From assembly GCF_000007925.1 (NCBI RefSeq), contig NC_005042.1:372001-436000 (forward strand): a DNA stretch of 64,000 nt, written 5' to 3'. Within the stretch, counting starts at the first letter, position 1. Each line of letters begins with the position of its first letter. Below are positions 17,965 to 26,223 of this stretch, piece by piece. The stretch is from Prochlorococcus marinus subsp. marinus str. CCMP1375. GTDB taxonomy: Bacteria > Cyanobacteriota > Cyanobacteriia > PCC-6307 > Cyanobiaceae. The position numbers and the translations under genes are program-made. The notes below the pieces were generated by a model. It did no database searches. It was given only the letters and a program-made list of their open reading frames with translations, and was not told the DNA's origin.

Positions 17965-19130
17965 TTCAGTTTTTCTAAACTTTGTTTTAGATCTTGATCG
18001 AGATCTAAAACGTCTTCACATCCTATTGAAAAGCGAACTAGTGATTCGCTGATGCCTAACTTTTCTTTTGTTTGAGATGATACTGATGCATGAGTCATAG
18101 TGGCTGGATGGCAAACAAGACTTTCCACTCCTCCAAGGCTCTCAGCCATGGTGAAATATTTAAGCCTTTCACAAAATGCATAAGTTTGATCAAGATTTGC
18201 TTTCAGTCTGATTGTGATAATTGCCCCTCCTGCTGCCATTTGCTTTTTTGCAATTTCATATTGAGGGTGGTCTGATCTAAATGGATAGCTAATCCATTGC
18301 ACATATTCATTCTTAGCTAATTGATTAGCAAGAGATGTTGCATTGGAAACTTGCCTTTGCAAACGAAGAGGGAGAGTTTTAACGCCTCTAGTGATTAGCC
18401 AACAATCAAATGGAGAGGCTTGCAGTCCTAAAGCTTTTTGAGCAAATCTCATTTGCTCATGCCAATAAGAGTCTTGAGTGCACACTGCGCCACCTAAGGC
18501 ATCAGAATGCCCATTAATGTACTTTGTTGTACTTGTGAGAGACAGGCTTGCTCCTAGGTCCAATGGTTTTTGTAAAATGGCCGTAGAGAATGTGTTGTCA
18601 ACTACTACTGGGATTTGATTCTCTTTTGCTTTCGTACAAATTGTCTTCAAATCAAGAACTTTTAATAGAGGATTAGTTGGACTTTCTAACCAAATCATTG
18701 CTGGGCTTAGCTTCTTAATCTCATCGAAGCAAGATGGGTTCGAGAAATCTAACCATTTAGTTCGCAGACCGAATTTACTAAATACCTTTTCAAATAACCG
18801 AACTGTACAGCCATAAAGGTTTTCCTCACATAAGACAAGATCTCCTGATTTAAGGGAACTTGCGATAGCCGTAATAGCACTTACTCCGGAACCAAAAACT
18901 GTTGAATACTTGCAATCTTCTAAAGATGCTAAAACAGACTCTAATATTCGAAAGTTTGGATTTCCTGAGCGGGTGTAATCAAATCCTTCTTCATTACCTT
19001 GTCTAAAAGTTGAGCTTTGAAATATAGGCGGCATAACTGTGCCAGTGGTTTTAGCGAAACTTTCACCGTGATGAATTACCCTTGTATTTATTCCTGGGTG
19101 GGAGCCCTCCTTAAGTTCTGTTGATTCCAA
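17961..19130 (-). CDS. metB: Trans-sulfuration PLP enzyme (cystathionine gamma-synthase/beta-lyase type)
   Basis: A 389-residue Cys/Met metabolism enzyme of standard length. The start HPGINTRVIHHGE, YTRSGNPNFRILESVLASLE, GSGVSAITAI, VDNTFSTAILQKPLDLGA and the PLP-lysine segment LTSTTKYINGHSDALGG are all typical; SLGGVESLVCHPATMTHA near the C-terminus fits both gamma-synthases and beta-lyases. With the neighbouring long homologue it could form the pair that converts cysteine to homocysteine (gamma-synthase plus beta-lyase); which gene does which cannot be told from sequence alone. First gene of the metB-metB-like-cysK series. Confidence 0.85.
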   Translation of the reverse strand: MESTELKEGSHPGINTRVIHHGESFAKTTGTVMPPIFQSSTFRQGNEEGFDYTRSGNPNFRILESVLASLEDCKYSTVFGSGVSAITAIASSLKSGDLVLCEENLYGCTVRLFEKVFSKFGLRTKWLDFSNPSCFDEIKKLSPAMIWLESPTNPLLKVLDLKTICTKAKENQIPVVVDNTFSTAILQKPLDLGASLSLTSTTKYINGHSDALGGAVCTQDSYWHEQMRFAQKALGLQASPFDCWLITRGVKTLPLRLQRQVSNATSLANQLAKNEYVQWISYPFRSDHPQYEIAKKQMAAGGAIITIRLKANLDQTYAFCERLKYFTMAESLGGVESLVCHPATMTHASVSSQTKEKLGISESLVRFSIGCEDVLDLDQDLKQSLEKLK

Positions 19131-19295
19131 TTGCTTAAATAGTAATTTTTTAGGCTAGATGATAATTCTATAAAAACCGCTCTGTATAAATCAATCTAAT
19201 AATAGCTGTCTTAATTAATTTCTTTTTAAAATCTCATCTTTCAGAATATATAAAATTTAAACTAGGCAATATATCTTTTCTAAATAGCTAGTTCT

Positions 19296-20276
19296 TTATT
19301 TCATTTCATAAGCCTCTAAAGATAAGATCTTTTTTACCAAATCTACTTTTTTTAATCTAGATATTTTTTCAACTCCCTTTAAAAGAGATTTTAACTCAAT
19401 ATTAGTTTTACCCATTAAGAATGATTCTCTTTCCTCTATTGCTAGTTTTTTGAGTGCTAGTGGACTTGAGGATATTAAGTTGATTAATTGATCCCTCTCT
19501 AGATTGGGGATTAGCTCAAGCCCTTTTAGAAGGTCCCTTAGCTCAAGATCACTTTTCTTATCTAATTGTTTAGAAATAGCTTTTTTATTAATTCCATTAG
19601 ATGGCCCAGTACTATTAATTTGTGAATTATTCAGATACATTCTGAATAATTCAATAGAAGCTTCATATGTAAGCAAGAAAACCGTTAGAATAGGTAATGC
19701 AACTTTGTTTGTGTCAACACCTGTCTCTTTAAAGAAATTCTGAAAATGATCTTTCAAAGGAGTTCTTTTTCTAACAGGAACTTTTACTATTATATTGTCA
19801 GCTAAAGTTAACTTATCTGAAGAAAAATTTTCTTCCCCCTTTTTTTTAATTGCTAATTTTGGGCTTGTGATTGCAGATGCATTCTTTATTAGGGACTCTA
19901 GCTTTTTAGGATTACTTCCCTCTTCCTTCTTAATGCTCAAACTTAGACTTGTGATTTCAGATTTATCCTGTAGGGAAGTCTCTTTGCTTGAATTACTATT
20001 ATTATCTTTTTTGGGAATTATTTTCATTGGTTTTATAGAGTCAAGATTTTGGACCGAATTTTTTAAATATCTTCTAGTTGAAAGATATATCACAAGAGAA
20101 GAAAAAGTGATTATCAAGAGTAATAGTAATCTATAGCCACTAAAAGATAAGAAATCGAACTTATTAAGGTCTAATAGTTTTGCATAGCTGATTGCTCCTT
20201 CTTCAGACCAGCCTATTAGCCTAAGCTCTTCAACAGTCTTTATGAGTTCGTTTGACAAAACATTTGTGCCTTTCAA
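19296..20276 (-). CDS. Membrane protein with two SAP/Rho-N-like C-terminal repeats, function unknown
   Basis: A 326-residue protein I do not recognise. A short N-terminal helical part (LIKTVEELRLIGWSEEGAI) precedes one transmembrane segment at about residues 47-67 (YRLLLLLIITFSSLVIYLS). A charged lysine/serine-rich region of about 110 residues follows. A second hydrophobic stretch lies around residues 185-210 (VALPILTVFLLTYEASIELF). The C-terminal 90 residues contain two related units, ELRDLLKGLELIPNLERDQL and ELKSLLKGVEKISRLKKVDL, about 45-50 residues apart, with the hydrophobic spacing of SAP or Rho-N helix-extended-helix motifs. It is AT-rich and lies between metB and the microprotein genes, in a lineage-specific patch. 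Confidence 0.7.
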   Translation of the reverse strand: MKGTNVLSNELIKTVEELRLIGWSEEGAISYAKLLDLNKFDFLSFSGYRLLLLLIITFSSLVIYLSTRRYLKNSVQNLDSIKPMKIIPKKDNNSNSSKETSLQDKSEITSLSLSIKKEEGSNPKKLESLIKNASAITSPKLAIKKKGEENFSSDKLTLADNIIVKVPVRKRTPLKDHFQNFFKETGVDTNKVALPILTVFLLTYEASIELFRMYLNNSQINSTGPSNGINKKAISKQLDKKSDLELRDLLKGLELIPNLERDQLINLISSSPLALKKLAIEERESFLMGKTNIELKSLLKGVEKISRLKKVDLVKKILSLEAYEMK

Positions 20277-20474
20277 CCAATGTTGCTTAGATAATTGATG
20301 AATGTCTGTCCAATTTTATTTTTTGAAAAAAACCTTGCAATTATGCTTAAAGCAAAGCAAAATCAATATTTGCCTTAGTAACTATTACTTAGGTACTTTA
20401 TCTTAATTAATAAAAGTCATTAAAAGAAAAATATTTGTGCTAATAATGTCTTCAATTTTAGAGGGGTATAGATC

Positions 20475-20627
20475 ATGTCTAAAAGGGAAGGTGACTTGCT
20501 TCAGCTTAATGAGAGCGATGCAATAGATTCTTATTTTGAGTGCATTACTGAATGCAGCTTGGATCAAAAAGGTATGGAGTGTATTACGCAATGCGTAGAA
20601 GTGCATCTAAAAAAGGAGGATCAATAA
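20475..20627 (+). CDS. Twin-CX3C microprotein, function unknown
   Basis: A 50-residue ORF starting ATG at 20475 with AGAGGGG eight bases upstream. The C-terminal half reads FECITECSLDQKGMECITQC, i.e. two CX3C pairs separated by eight residues on what look like two amphipathic helices. This resembles the helix-hairpin layout of twin-CX3C proteins, which form two disulfides or bind a metal, but the spacing is shorter than in small Tim proteins. No signal peptide. The stop TAA overlaps the ATG of the next gene by one base (TAATG) and a strong AAGGAGG lies in its last codons, so the pair is translationally coupled. Confidence 0.65.
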   Translation: MSKREGDLLQLNESDAIDSYFECITECSLDQKGMECITQCVEVHLKKEDQ

Positions 20628-20794
20628 TGAAAAATAATTCTCCTAGACAACGCAAAACAACGCTTAAGTGGAATTCTGATGGTGAATTAACTGCTATTGA
20701 TAAAGCTAGAATTTTAGAGAGGCTTACCAATAAAGAATTGACAGAATGTGAATTGTCCTGCAATGCATTGAGCACATTGAAAAACAAGAAATAA
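20627..20794 (+). CDS. Small basic protein with a CX3C motif, coupled to the upstream microprotein
   Basis: A 55-residue ORF, ATG at 20627 preceded by AAGGAGG at the ideal distance. The N-terminus is basic (MKNNSPRQRKTTLKW), followed by a helical stretch GELTAIDKARILERLTNKEL and then ECELSC, a single CX3C, and a basic tail. The helix pattern faintly recalls small DNA-binding helix-turn-helix proteins, but I cannot support that. The shared CX3C with its upstream partner suggests the two products work together or even form mixed disulfides; this is inference. The open frame extends upstream to 20552, but the strong ribosome-binding site points to 20627. Confidence 0.6.
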   Translation: MKNNSPRQRKTTLKWNSDGELTAIDKARILERLTNKELTECELSCNALSTLKNKK

Positions 20795-20944
20795 ATTCAA
20801 ATACCAGTAGATTTAATTAAGCTTTTCTATAAAATTTTTAGCTTTAACAAATTAATGTGGGATGTTTTCTTTTACATTACCTGAATTTTGTTTCTGTCTT
20901 GAATGCCCAACAAAAGTATCGATTAAAAATGGTTGAAAATGGCC

Positions 20945-21247
20945 TTAGCTAGCAGCAGATCTTCTTCTTACTGTTCTTCTTCCTTCTGAGGAAGATTCAC
21001 TTGTGGAATCATTTTTGTTTGTTGACTCTTTAACTTCACCTTCATTACTACCTTCATCTTCTTCCATCTCTAAGCAAGTAGCAACTACCATTGCAGCTTC
21101 AATGGGATTAGGTAGATCGCCAATAGTGATTAGCGCTTTAAGCACAAGTTGCATTCTTGGATCTTTGCCAAGATCAGGACGCAATTTTTTGACTGATTGC
21201 CAAAGCTCTTTTGTGACTTCTTTCATCAAGGCTTTGTCAGTAACCAC
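20945..21247 (-). CDS. Small conserved protein with acidic, serine-rich tail
   Basis: A 100-residue protein; the first 65 residues are a helical domain (KEVTKELWQSVKKLRPDLGK, LVLKALITIGDLPNPIEAAM, ATCLEMEED). The rest is low-complexity acidic and serine-rich, ending in a basic patch (GRRTVRRRSAAS). The start is GTG at 21247; ATG seven codons later is an alternative. It may belong to a picocyanobacteria-restricted family catalogued as TIGR03894, but that is memory without a search. No functional motif is visible. It is separated from rpsD by about 230 bases containing the rpsD terminator. Confidence 0.7.
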   Translation of the reverse strand: MVTDKALMKEVTKELWQSVKKLRPDLGKDPRMQLVLKALITIGDLPNPIEAAMVVATCLEMEEDEGSNEGEVKESTNKNDSTSESSSEGRRTVRRRSAAS

Positions 21248-21396
21248 AGCAATTTCCTTATATATGATTACTTAACGTAACAGCTCATCAGAAAAAAGCT
21301 TCATCAAAGATAAAAAAAGGGCACTTAGTGAGCTCAATAAGAGAATCTTTACCCGTGGATGATCATTTGATTTTTTGCAAATACAAAAATACTTCA

Positions 21397-21427
21397 GAAA
21401 AAAATAACCCTCCAAAGTTTGAAGGGT
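21397..21427 (-). terminator. Rho-independent terminator of rpsD
   Basis: Reading the minus strand, ACCCTTC-AAACTTT-GGAGGGT forms a 7-base-pair stem with one G-U pair, followed by TATTTTTTT. It begins about 50 bases after the rpsD stop. Confidence 0.75.
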
Positions 21428-21477
21428 CATAAATAAATTTTAAAACCTAAAGAATTAATCTAACTAGAATCATTTAG

Positions 21478-22086
21478 TTAGACCTTACGTGAGTAGTACT
21501 CCACAACTAATAGTTCATTTATCTCAATGGCCACCCATTCTCTATCACATTTGCCTGTGACTTTTGCTGTCATCTTTGACTTTTCAAGCTCAAGATGAGG
21601 TGGAACATTTGCAAGCCCAGGGAATTCAAGGTTCCCTTCAGCTAGCTTTTTACTGCCTTTCCTTTCACGAATAGCAATAGTATCCCCCGATTTGCATTGA
21701 TAACTTGCTATATCAAGGGTTTTTCCATTTACAGTTACATGTCCATGGTTTACTAGTTGGCGCGAGCCTGGAATAGTTGGTCCAAAGCCAAGACGGAAGC
21801 AAACATTATCTAGCCTTCCTTCTAGTAATTTAAGAAGATTTGTTCCTGTAGAGCCTTCCATTGCCCTTGCTTTCTTGACATATCGAACAAGTTGTCGTTC
21901 CGAAATGCCGTAATTAAATCGAAGCTTTTGCTTTTCTTCTAAACGAATCGCGTATTCAGAGCGCTTGCGACGGGCATTGCCATGCTGACCTGGTGGATTA
22001 GACCGCTTTGCGGCTTTCCGGGTGAGACCTGGGAGGTCTCCCAAGCGACGCGTGATCCTCAATCGAGGTCCACGGTATCTAGACAT
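21478..22086 (-). CDS. rpsD: 30S ribosomal protein S4
   Basis: Primary 16S rRNA-binding protein that nucleates the 30S body. It starts [20 protein letters not shown], the cyanobacterial S4 form without the zinc-binding cysteines, and contains the S4 RNA-binding domain [32 protein letters not shown]. 202 residues from ATG at 22086; the frame is open 25 codons further upstream but no homologue has that extension. It stands alone, divergent from yidD across about 100 bases, with its own terminator. Confidence 0.97.
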   Translation of the reverse strand: MSRYRGPRLRITRRLGDLPGLTRKAAKRSNPPGQHGNARRKRSEYAIRLEEKQKLRFNYGISERQLVRYVKKARAMEGSTGTNLLKLLEGRLDNVCFRLGFGPTIPGSRQLVNHGHVTVNGKTLDIASYQCKSGDTIAIRERKGSKKLAEGNLEFPGLANVPPHLELEKSKMTAKVTGKCDREWVAIEINELLVVEYYSRKV

Positions 22087-22189
22087 AGATAAAATAAGTA
22101 AGGGACAATTGTGATGAAATGAGCCATGCTGGAAGAAATGCTCCTCCTGACGCTTTTTCACTCACTAATTTAATATTCTATCTTGAAGC

Positions 22190-22429
22190 ATGATTAAGAA
22201 AATCAATGCAGTTATTAGTAATTTGTTTTTGACATTGATCCGCTTTTATAGATCTTGGATTTCACCCTTGCTGGGGCCAAGTTGCCGCTTTGTCCCAACT
22301 TGTAGTGAATATGGAGTAGAGGCAATTGAGAAGCATGGTCCTTGGAAAGGAGGATGGTTGACTCTGAAAAGACTTTTACGGTGCAATCCTTTGACTCCAT
22401 GTGGTTACGATCCTGTCCCAGACAAATGA
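22190..22429 (+). CDS. yidD: Membrane protein insertion efficiency factor YidD
   Basis: Small membrane-associated protein that aids YidC-dependent insertion. The 79-residue product has the amphipathic N-terminal helix and the family core [36 protein letters not shown] and [17 protein letters not shown] with its conserved cysteines. The last codons overlap the next gene (ATGA), so the thioredoxin-fold gene downstream is translationally coupled. Confidence 0.95.
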   Translation: MIKKINAVISNLFLTLIRFYRSWISPLLGPSCRFVPTCSEYGVEAIEKHGPWKGGWLTLKRLLRCNPLTPCGYDPVPDK

Positions 22430-22737
22430 GGCAAAATAGATTAATTTTATTCAGCCGAGCAGGCTGTTGTTTGTGTGAAGGATTAGAAGCTCGCTTAAGA
22501 AAGCTTGCTTTAGAGCATTTAACCCCTCCTTTAACTCTTTCAGTAATAGATATTGATGGAGCAGATGTTACTAGCGAGGAGAATGCCCGTTATTCATTGG
22601 AAATTCCAGTTTTGTTTATTGAATTAAAGAGTCCAGTGAGAAGATTTGAATTGCCAAGAGTTTCTCCAAGACTTACAGAAGAGGGGCTTTTAAATTGGCT
22701 TAAGAAAAATCTTCAAGAAAAAATGGAAAGAATCTAG
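22426..22737 (+). CDS. Glutaredoxin/thioredoxin-fold protein (DUF836 type)
   Basis: A 103-residue protein with a thioredoxin-like fold: beta strand [19 protein letters not shown] carrying a CCLC redox motif at about residues 14-17, then [11 protein letters not shown], a cis-proline-like segment [11 protein letters not shown], and a C-terminal helix ending in lysines. This matches small glutaredoxin-like DUF836 proteins; the redox partner is unknown. ATG at 22426 overlaps the yidD stop as ATGA. It precedes murE by 14 bases, so yidD, this gene and murE look like one operon. Confidence 0.85.
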   Translation: MRQNRLILFSRAGCCLCEGLEARLRKLALEHLTPPLTLSVIDIDGADVTSEENARYSLEIPVLFIELKSPVRRFELPRVSPRLTEEGLLNWLKKNLQEKMERI

Positions 22738-22751
22738 CTGTATTTATTTAC

Positions 22752-24263
22752 ATGAATTACCAATTACATGAACTTTTTAAAGCAGTGGGGATCCACCGGC
22801 AGATTGTTGGGAAAGATTTGATCATTGACAGTATTAGTTGTGACTCACGTCATATCAGTAAGGGCGGATTGTTTTTTGGCTTGCCTGGAGAGAAAGTTGA
22901 TGGAGGAATTTTTTGGCGCAAGGCTCTGGCATCAGGTGCTGTGGCTGCTGTGATAGGGGAAGAAGCAGCGCAAAAAGATCCTCCAAGTAATGAAGATATG
23001 GTTTTTGTTGTTTCAGATCCAGTTGCACATTGGATGGGTGAAATGGCCTCAGTGTTTTGGAAGAGACCATCTTCACAGATTGATTTGATAGGTGTTACAG
23101 GGACTAATGGGAAAACAACAACGACATATCTAATAGAACATTTATGTAAACAATCTGGTATAACTTCTGCGTTGTTTGGAACACTCTATAATCGTTGGCC
23201 TAAACATAGCGAAGTAGCTATACACACAACTGCTTTCGGAGATGTTTTGCAATCGCAACTTGCACAAGCAGTTGCAGCTGGGGCTCGATTGGGAGTCATG
23301 GAAATTAGTTCTCATGCTCTAGATCAAAGGCGTGTTGCAGGGTGTAGTTTCTCAGGAGCTGTATTTACCAATCTGACTCAAGACCATCTTGATTATCATG
23401 AATCTATGGAGGCGTACTTTCAATCTAAAGCGCTTTTATTTCAAGCTCCTTTATTGAGAGATAAAGAAAGCTGCTCTGTTGTCAATATTGATGACCCATG
23501 GGGACTGCGATTGTCAAAGCAATTAAATAAGAGCTGTTGGCGTGCTTCGTTGGAGAAGCGCGTGATTGACTCTATTCAGCCAGAACTATTTCTTACGGAT
23601 CTAAATATAACTAACAAAGGTATTGAAGGTGTTTTGCACAGTCCTTTCGGACAGGGACCTTTCGTTTCTTCGCTCATAGGTAGGTTTAATTTAATGAATA
23701 TGCTTGAAGCTGTTGGTATTTTGATTCAACACGGCGTTTCATTGCAAGAGCTTTTACCCTCGATCAAAAGTTTTTCTGGAGTTCCTGGACGAATGGAACA
23801 AATCAAGGTCGAAGGTGACTTGCCAGTAGTATTAGTTGATTATGCTCATACTCCTGATGGTTTAAAAAATGCTTTGATTGCTTTACGCTCGTTTGGTTCA
23901 GGAAGACTATTTTGCGTGTTTGGTTGTGGTGGTGATAGAGATCGAAGCAAGAGACCTCTGATGGGAGCTATTGCCTCAAAGTTCGCTGATCATGTAACAC
24001 TCACCTCTGATAATCCGCGTACTGAAGACCCTCAGCAGATTCTTAACGATGTTCTTCCTGGAATAGCTACTGAGACAGAGCTTATTATCGAGATTGACCG
24101 AGCCAATGCAATTCAAATGGCTATAATGAAAGCTTTGCCAGGTGATATTGTTTTAATAGCTGGGAAAGGACATGAGAATTATCAAATTCTTGGATTAGAA
24201 ACAATCGAATTTGATGATAGAGAGATTGCAAAAAAAATATTGCATTTAAAATTAAACCCTTGA
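22752..24263 (+). CDS. murE: UDP-MurNAc-tripeptide synthetase MurE
   Basis: Cytoplasmic Mur ligase adding meso-diaminopimelate to UDP-MurNAc-L-Ala-D-Glu. 503 residues with the ATP-binding [17 protein letters not shown], the domain-2 segment [35 protein letters not shown], the catalytic-domain [16 protein letters not shown] and [17 protein letters not shown], and the diaminopimelate-specificity motif region [13 protein letters not shown] (DNPR). Usual length and arrangement. It converges with the cysteine-lyase-like gene 11 bases downstream. Confidence 0.96.
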   Translation: MNYQLHELFKAVGIHRQIVGKDLIIDSISCDSRHISKGGLFFGLPGEKVDGGIFWRKALASGAVAAVIGEEAAQKDPPSNEDMVFVVSDPVAHWMGEMASVFWKRPSSQIDLIGVTGTNGKTTTTYLIEHLCKQSGITSALFGTLYNRWPKHSEVAIHTTAFGDVLQSQLAQAVAAGARLGVMEISSHALDQRRVAGCSFSGAVFTNLTQDHLDYHESMEAYFQSKALLFQAPLLRDKESCSVVNIDDPWGLRLSKQLNKSCWRASLEKRVIDSIQPELFLTDLNITNKGIEGVLHSPFGQGPFVSSLIGRFNLMNMLEAVGILIQHGVSLQELLPSIKSFSGVPGRMEQIKVEGDLPVVLVDYAHTPDGLKNALIALRSFGSGRLFCVFGCGGDRDRSKRPLMGAIASKFADHVTLTSDNPRTEDPQQILNDVLPGIATETELIIEIDRANAIQMAIMKALPGDIVLIAGKGHENYQILGLETIEFDDREIAKKILHLKLNP

Positions 24264-24274
24264 ATATTTAATTA

Positions 24275-25468
24275 TCATTTCATTGCCAACTCTGAAAGTG
24301 CTTCTATAAGTTTTGTTATTTCTTTTTGGGTGCTAGTGACATGTAAACATGCACGAAGCCAAATCGGGTCTTCTAGGACTCGTATCCAAATTGATTGCTT
24401 ACCAAGAAGTTTAATAGCCTGATCAGGAGGAATTGAGCAATTCATTGAAAAACTTACCAGCCCTGCTTGGGGAGCATCTTGAAGAACTGGACTTACCTTG
24501 TTGATGTCCTTAAGTTCAGACCACAGTTGGTAGCTAAGTCGCTGAATCTTTTTAATTCTTTCATGTGCAGACCCTTCTTTTTCTAAAAGATTAAGAGAAG
24601 AGCGCAGTCCGGCTAATAAGGGAGTACAGGATGTTGCGATTTCAAAGCGTCTCCCATCTACATGAAAAGGCTCTGGGTTATTTTTATAAATACTTCCTTC
24701 GTGTTTAAGGCTTTTCCATCCAATAAATGTTGGCCTTGCTTGCTCTAGTATTCTTTCTGAAAGGATTACTCCTCCTAATCCCTCTGGGCCAAATGCCCAT
24801 TTGTGGCCTGTAAAAGCATATATATCTGTTTTTGAGACAACTTGATCTATAGGGATTTGCCCAAAGCTTTGAGCTGCATCAACTAATAAGAAAGGTCTCT
24901 TATTATGATTTTGTAGTATGTCACCAATTAACTCTATTGGGATGATTTCACCAGTGTTCCATAGTAGATGAGATATAACTACTAGTTTGGTGTTTGTCGT
25001 TAGGCTTTCTTCTAATTCTGAAATTAACGCTTGATTCCGTGTGAGCTTTGGATTCACTCCTTTGTGCAGTCGTTGAAGCTTAAGAATGTCTATCTCTAAG
25101 CTTTTGTGTCTGGCTAATTCTTTGCAAGCTGCAACTACACCTGGGTGTTCGCAATCACTTATCAGCAGACGATCTCCTTTTGAGAAAGGCAATCCCCATA
25201 TTGGCAATACACAGCCACTCGTAACATTTTCAGTTAGAGATACTCGATTAGGCTTTACACCACAAAGTTTTGAGACTTGTTCTTTTGTTTTCTGGATTTC
25301 ATTGGAGACATATGGCCATACGTCATTTGTAAATGGCCCTAGTTCTTGGATTTTCTCCCAGCTTTTCACCATCGCCTTTAGCGATGGTGAAGGTAATGGT
25401 CCTTGCCCGCCATAATTAAAATAATACTTGTTTGATAATGCCGGGAGGTTTTTTCTAAGGTGGCTCAT
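24275..25468 (-). CDS. Class V aminotransferase, cysteine/cystine lyase-like
   Basis: PLP enzyme of fold type I, 397 residues. The PLP lysine is in AFTGHKWAFGPEGLGGV (about residue 222); other matches are LTENVTSGCVLPIWGLPF, the aspartate in LLVDAAQSFGQIP, and GRRFEIATSC. The layout resembles the cyanobacterial L-cysteine/cystine C-S lyase rather than housekeeping IscS/SufS: there is no obvious active-site cysteine loop. It could release sulfide or persulfide from cysteine for Fe-S cluster assembly. NifU-type scaffold lies 1.3 kb away but is not in the same unit. The exact substrate is uncertain. Confidence 0.8.
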   Translation of the reverse strand: MSHLRKNLPALSNKYYFNYGGQGPLPSPSLKAMVKSWEKIQELGPFTNDVWPYVSNEIQKTKEQVSKLCGVKPNRVSLTENVTSGCVLPIWGLPFSKGDRLLISDCEHPGVVAACKELARHKSLEIDILKLQRLHKGVNPKLTRNQALISELEESLTTNTKLVVISHLLWNTGEIIPIELIGDILQNHNKRPFLLVDAAQSFGQIPIDQVVSKTDIYAFTGHKWAFGPEGLGGVILSERILEQARPTFIGWKSLKHEGSIYKNNPEPFHVDGRRFEIATSCTPLLAGLRSSLNLLEKEGSAHERIKKIQRLSYQLWSELKDINKVSPVLQDAPQAGLVSFSMNCSIPPDQAIKLLGKQSIWIRVLEDPIWLRACLHVTSTQKEITKLIEALSELAMK

Positions 25469-25548
25469 TTGGAAACTTGATATAAAGCTTTTCTCTTAAG
25501 TTAAGTTGAATCAGATAATTTATAGATATAAATCTAAAGTAAATAAGC

Positions 25549-25773
25549 TTATTTAATATGTTGGGGACATTTTAAAAGTGCAATAGCAACTGCAGAGAAA
25601 TTTAATGCATCAGAATCTTTTATCACATTCCTTACTTCTTTGACTCCATATTTTTCACTTGCATCGCTGTAAGCTAAGAGTAGAGACTTGTATGTATCGC
25701 TTCCTTCAGAACGGTATGCACAGAACTGATCTCCAACAGTATTTAGAAGTACCATTAAAGTTAGTTCAACCAT
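25549..25773 (-). CDS. Small hypothetical protein
   Basis: A 74-residue protein I do not recognise. It begins with a hydrophobic stretch (MVELTLMVLLNTVGDQF), followed by helical, mildly charged sequence (YKSLLLAYSDASEKYGVKEV, VRNVIKDSDALNFSAVAIAL) with two cysteines (C18, C69). The start ATG at 25773 is the only one. No motif or clear membrane span. It lies in a small-gene stretch between the lyase-like gene and the riboswitch-controlled DUF4278 gene, beyond that gene's terminator. Confidence 0.55.
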   Translation of the reverse strand: MVELTLMVLLNTVGDQFCAYRSEGSDTYKSLLLAYSDASEKYGVKEVRNVIKDSDALNFSAVAIALLKCPQHIK

Positions 25774-25971
25774 TGAATTGATTTCTTGCTAATTTGCAGA
25801 TCATAAGACTTTTTTAACTAAAATTTTGGAAAGTAGTATTTAATTATAAATTTTCGAATTGTAATCTTGCCGTACTGTCGTTCCTACTTCAAATTATTAT
25901 CTTGCATTTAAGCTAGCACTTAATCCAGCCAGATATGCTTTTTACGTTAATTGTTTAGGAAGACATTGATC

Positions 25972-26002
25972 AAAAAAAGCCTCCTTAAAAGAGGCTTTTT
26001 TT
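25972..26002 (-). terminator. Bidirectional rho-independent terminator after the DUF4278 gene
   Basis: AAAAAAAGCCTC-CTTAAAA-GAGGCTTTTTTT: a GC-containing stem flanked by an A-run and a T-run, so it can work in both directions. On the minus strand it lies about 34 bases after the DUF4278 stop. Confidence 0.85.
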
Positions 26003-26035
26003 AGTTTTTCAGATTTATCAGATTTAATTTTCCAG

Positions 26036-26203
26036 CTATATCTGATAAGGGATACCACGATATGTTAGTTGAGCATGATCAGTTGAAGCTTTTTTCTTTC
26101 TGTTTGAATAGACATTGCGTCTATAAGTTAATTCAACGTACTGCTTTTTAGCAGCTTCTTTGTGTTGAACGTAGTTTGATCCTCTATAAACAAGGTTTGT
26201 CAT
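26036..26203 (-). CDS. DUF4278 microprotein behind a candidate glutamine riboswitch
   Basis: A 55-residue ORF (ATG at 26203, stop at 26036) with three degenerate repeats of the DUF4278 signature: LVYRGSNY near the start, LTYRRNVY in the middle and LTYRGIPYQ at the end. It is basic between the repeats (HKEAAKKQY, SNRKKKAS) and soluble. AGAGGA lies eight bases before the ATG. DUF4278 small proteins include, from memory, the cyanobacterial PII-interacting regulator PirA/CfrA, which controls arginine synthesis and carbon flow. Together with the upstream leader, a role in nitrogen signalling is a reasonable inference, not shown here. It is followed by a strong terminator, so it is monocistronic. 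Confidence 0.85.
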   Translation of the reverse strand: MTNLVYRGSNYVQHKEAAKKQYVELTYRRNVYSNRKKKASTDHAQLTYRGIPYQI

Positions 26204-26223
26204 TTGCAGTGTCCTCTAATTTG

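Noticed and set aside
20403-20606. 67-residue minus-strand ORF
   Set aside because: It is antisense to the twin-CX3C gene, which has a good ribosome-binding site and protein-like composition.
20207-21360. Yfr1-type small RNA
   Set aside because: The conserved ACTCCTCACAC core was not found in this or any other gap.
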